Assembly: GCF_019599505.1 (NCBI RefSeq)
Contig: NZ_RKLT01000001.1
Coordinates: 1,214,590-1,278,589 of the forward strand
DNA: 64,000 bases
Direction: 5' to 3'
From: Haloarcula nitratireducens
Lineage (GTDB): Archaea > Halobacteriota > Halobacteria > Halobacteriales > Haloarculaceae
Under the pieces are notes generated by a model, which was not told the DNA's origin, did not search any database, and worked only from the letters and a program-made list of their open reading frames with translations. Below are positions 61,640 to 64,000 of this stretch, in pieces (position 1 is the stretch's first letter; every line of letters begins with the position of its first letter). A program made the translations under genes and the position numbers.

Positions 61640-63736
61640 ATGGCAGACCCACCTCCCGAGATCGACGCGCTCGTCTCCCAGCTGACCCGTGCCGAGAAGC
61701 TATCGCTCGTCCGCGGGACGCGCGACCCCGAAGGGACCGCGACCGGCTACCTCGCCGGCGTCGAACGTCTCGACGTCCCACCGTTTCGCCTCGTCGACGG
61801 TCCCCTCGGCGTCCGCGCCGAAGGCGAGCGCTCGACCGCGTTCCCCGCGTCGCTCGCCACGGCGGCGTCGTTCGACCCGGCCCTCTCCCGCGAACAGGCG
61901 GCCGCGATGGCACGCGAAGCCACCGCACACGGTCAGCACGCGCTACTGGCCCCCGGCGTCAATATCGTACGAGTACCTCACTGCGGGCGGAACTTCGAGT
62001 ATCTCTCGGAGGACCCCGTGCTCGCGAGCGAAATCGGCCGAGCGCTCGTCGAGGGGATTCACGACGAAGACGTGGTCGCGACCGTCAAGCACTTCGTCGC
62101 CAACAATCAGGAGACGAACCGGACGGCGGTCAGCGCCGACGTCGACGAGCGGACGCTTCGAGAGCTCTATCTCCCGCCGTTCCGCGCCGCCGTCGAAGCC
62201 GGCGTCGGGTCGGTGATGACGGCCTACAACCGGGTGAACGGCACTCACATGAGCGACCACGAGCCGCTCGTCACCGACCTCCTCAAAGACGAGTGGGGGT
62301 TCGACGGCTACGTGGTCTCCGACTGGTACGGGCTGGAGACCACCGTCGGCGCGGCCAACGCCGGATTAGATCTGGAGATGCCCGGCGTCCCCGTCGAACC
62401 CGAAACCGGCGACGCCGACGAGTTCGAGTGGCCCGACGGGATCCCGGACGCGACCCGCGCGGGCCTGTTCGGCGACCCCTTGGCCACCGCCGTCGACGAC
62501 GGGTCAGTCTCGGCAGACCGCCTCGACGACATGGTCTCCCGCGTCCTCGGGCAGATGGCCCGAATCGGCCTGCTCGACGGAACCGAACGCACGGGCGAAC
62601 TCGACAGCCAGCGTCACCGTGATCTGGCCGAACGGGTAGCCGCTCGCGGGACCGTCCTGCTCGACAACGACGGCGTCCTGCCTCTCTCAGACGATGCGGA
62701 CGTGGCACTCGTCGGCCCCCACGTCCACGAAGCGAAACTCGGCGGCGGCGGCTCCTCGGAGACGACGCCGTTCGTCTCCCGGAGCCCCGTCGACGGCCTG
62801 AAATCTCGGGCCACCGGATCAGTGACTACAGCCCGCGGTGTCGAGGCAATCGAATCCGTCTCGCTGTTCGACCTCCTCCCGTTCGTCGAGGGCGGCCGCG
62901 ACGACGAGCGTTCCGCGCCCGACGGCGATCCCTCACTCTCCGACGCCGTCGACGCCGCCGCGAACGCCGACGCCGCCGTCGTCGTCGTCCGTGACGCGAC
63001 GACCGAAGCGCGCGACCGCGACGCCCTCTCGCTCCCGGGCCGACAGGACGAACTCGTCTCGGCCGTCGCCGCCGCCAACGATCAGACAGTCGTGGTCCTC
63101 CGCTCCGGCGGCCCGGTGGAGACCCCGTGGCGCGACGACGTCGCCGCCATCGTCGAGTGTTGGTACCCCGGCCAATCCGACGGCGACGCCTTGGCGTCCG
63201 TCCTCTACGGCGACCGGGACCCCGGCGGCCGACTGCCGGTCACCTTCGCGCCGACGGAGACCTATCCGACGAGCGACGAACGCCGCTTCCCCGGTGTCGA
63301 CGGCGTCGCCCACTACGACGAGGGCGTCTTCGTCGGGTACCGGTACTTCGACGCGACCGACAGTGTACCGACCTATCCCTTCGGTCACGGCCATTCCTAT
63401 GCAACCTTCGAGTACGGCGACGCGGTCGCTATCGACGAGAGCACTGTCGAAGTGTCCGTCGAGAACGTCGCCAGTCGCCGAGGGCGTGAGGTCGTACAGG
63501 CGTACGTCCGACCGCCCTCCGTCGACGGCGTCGAACGACCGCGCCGGGAGCTCGCGGGCTTCGAATCGCTCTCGCTGTCGCCGGGCGAGTCACGAACCGT
63601 CTCGCTCTCCCTCAACGATCTCGCCTTCTCGCGCTACGACGCGGATCGCGGTTGGACTGTCGATGCCGGTGCGTACACCGTCGAGATCGCGCGCTCCGCC
63701 CGCGACGTTCGAGAGACCGTCACAATCGACCGCTGA
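61640..63736 (+). CDS. Family 3 glycoside hydrolase (beta-glucosidase type)
   Basis: A 698-residue retaining beta-glycosidase. The barrel has VDGPLGVRAEG, KHF (150-152), and the nucleophile Asp228 in YVVSDWYG. The second domain (about 320-560) and C-terminal fibronectin III-like domain (about 615-698) complete the beta-glucosidase architecture. No signal peptide is seen, so it works inside the cell on imported oligosaccharides. It ends shortly before the convergent rRNA operon terminator. Its specificity (glucose, xylose or other) cannot be read from sequence. Confidence 0.93.
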   Translation: MADPPPEIDALVSQLTRAEKLSLVRGTRDPEGTATGYLAGVERLDVPPFRLVDGPLGVRAEGERSTAFPASLATAASFDPALSREQAAAMAREATAHGQHALLAPGVNIVRVPHCGRNFEYLSEDPVLASEIGRALVEGIHDEDVVATVKHFVANNQETNRTAVSADVDERTLRELYLPPFRAAVEAGVGSVMTAYNRVNGTHMSDHEPLVTDLLKDEWGFDGYVVSDWYGLETTVGAANAGLDLEMPGVPVEPETGDADEFEWPDGIPDATRAGLFGDPLATAVDDGSVSADRLDDMVSRVLGQMARIGLLDGTERTGELDSQRHRDLAERVAARGTVLLDNDGVLPLSDDADVALVGPHVHEAKLGGGGSSETTPFVSRSPVDGLKSRATGSVTTARGVEAIESVSLFDLLPFVEGGRDDERSAPDGDPSLSDAVDAAANADAAVVVVRDATTEARDRDALSLPGRQDELVSAVAAANDQTVVVLRSGGPVETPWRDDVAAIVECWYPGQSDGDALASVLYGDRDPGGRLPVTFAPTETYPTSDERRFPGVDGVAHYDEGVFVGYRYFDATDSVPTYPFGHGHSYATFEYGDAVAIDESTVEVSVENVASRRGREVVQAYVRPPSVDGVERPRRELAGFESLSLSPGESRTVSLSLNDLAFSRYDADRGWTVDAGAYTVEIARSARDVRETVTIDR

Positions 63737-63810
63737 CCGCGCAGTTGCGAAACCGCCGCTGAAGGCTTTCCCGCTCGGCGAACTGTCTGTTCGCCGCTAT
63801 CGCTACCCAA

Positions 63811-63859
63811 TAAATACGAAAAGCCCACGCGGAGAGGACAGATACCTCTCCGCGCGGGC
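63811..63859 (-). terminator. rRNA operon terminator hairpin
   Basis: On the minus strand, a 15-bp stem (GCCCGCGCGGAGAGG with CCTCTCCGCGTGGGC, one G-U pair) closes a 7-nt loop TATCTGT and is followed by TTTTCGTATTTATT. It lies about 20 nt after the 5S 3' end. A hairpin plus T-rich tract at the end of the rRNA operon is a clear terminator, and it also separates the convergent glycosidase gene. Confidence 0.85.
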
Positions 63860-63880
63860 TGTAATGAATATAGGGAATGA

Positions 63881-64000
63881 ATGGTGGCGGCGAACCAAAT
63901 TTCCCAGAGGCTCGCGCACTCCAGTACTCGCTGGAACGCTGGTGGGCTTATCTTCCGTGTTCGGGATGGGTACGGGAGGCAACCCCACCGCTATGGCCGC
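63881..64000 (-). rRNA. rrf: 5S rRNA, 5' end cut by window edge
   Basis: The minus strand reads GCGGCCATAGCGGTGGGG at the window edge, then CCCGTACCCATCCCGAACAC, the near-universal 5S core (helix II and loops B/C), and ends GGTTCGCCGCC, which pairs with the start. A few bases at the 5' end lie outside the window; the 3' end is placed near 63881. The rRNA operon upstream (23S) continues beyond base 64000. Confidence 0.95.

Overview
The window is chromosomal DNA from a halophilic archaeon (class Halobacteria). The evidence is high GC with strong GC bias at third codon positions, very acidic predicted proteins, many short A/T-rich TATA boxes about 25-30 nt upstream of start codons (leaderless style), and archaeal information genes: TFB, RNA polymerase subunits D, N and K, ribosomal proteins S13, S4, S11, L18e, L13, S9, S2 and S17e, aIF2-beta, RPA, archease, and a haloarchaeal 5S rRNA at the right edge. 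The genus cannot be fixed from sequence reading alone.

Layout. 1-2866 (minus): mevalonate kinase and isopentenyl phosphate kinase for archaeal isoprenoid lipids, then a truncated acidic membrane protein. 3030-6055: a lipoprotein, a cytochrome P450 and two small membrane proteins, one frameshifted. 6166-12265 (minus): the classic haloarchaeal operon tRNA-Ser, rps13, rps4, rps11, rpoD, tRNA-Leu, rpl18e, rpl13, rps9, rpoN, rpoK, eno, rps2, with mostly 1-7 nt overlaps. 12466-14419: two small proteins and an NBP35/Mrp Fe-S carrier. 14472-18058 (minus): CofD (coenzyme F420), a Dus-like protein, a CitG-like protein, DUF447 and S17e. 18228-22230 (plus): phosphatase, HD hydrolase, amidohydrolase, SHOCT protein and UspA. 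22247-28795 (minus): biotin ligase and a three-subunit acyl-CoA carboxylase (PccB, PccX, PccA) flanking a lower-GC patch with an SDR oxidoreductase and palindromic DNA. 28919-35488: uracil-DNA glycosylase-like protein, FilR1-type regulator and EamA transporter, aIF2-beta, zinc-ribbon proteins and TFB. 35590-43408: thioredoxin reductase-like protein, riboflavin/F420 reductase ArfC, a PAS histidine kinase, and the RPA operon (rpa1, rpap1, rpe). 43418-53962: fructose bisphosphatase, creatininase-family protein, Lhr helicase, Spo0M, zinc-ribbon membrane protein, blue copper protein, MutS-like ATPase and archease. 53959-60274 (minus): VWA protein, Ser/Thr kinase with FHA domain, PP2C phosphatase, FHA/zinc-ribbon adaptor and zinc-ribbon membrane protein. 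60395-63736: NikR, a carboxylesterase and a GH3 glycosidase. 63811-64000 (minus): the terminator and 5S gene of an rRNA operon that continues outside the window.

Most of the window is core haloarchaeal chromosome. The best candidate for a poorly described system is the five-gene phosphosignalling operon at 53959-60274: kinase, phosphatase and phosphothreonine-reader domains beside a VWA protein and a membrane anchor, transcribed divergently from nikR. A second striking observation is that its FHA adaptor gene shares a nearly identical stretch of linker DNA with the unrelated RPA-associated gene about 13.7 kb away. Other oddities are a tRNA-like fold at 52528-52592, a palindrome embracing the pccA stop codon, a frameshifted membrane gene near 5470, and an uncertain small gene near 53242-53397.
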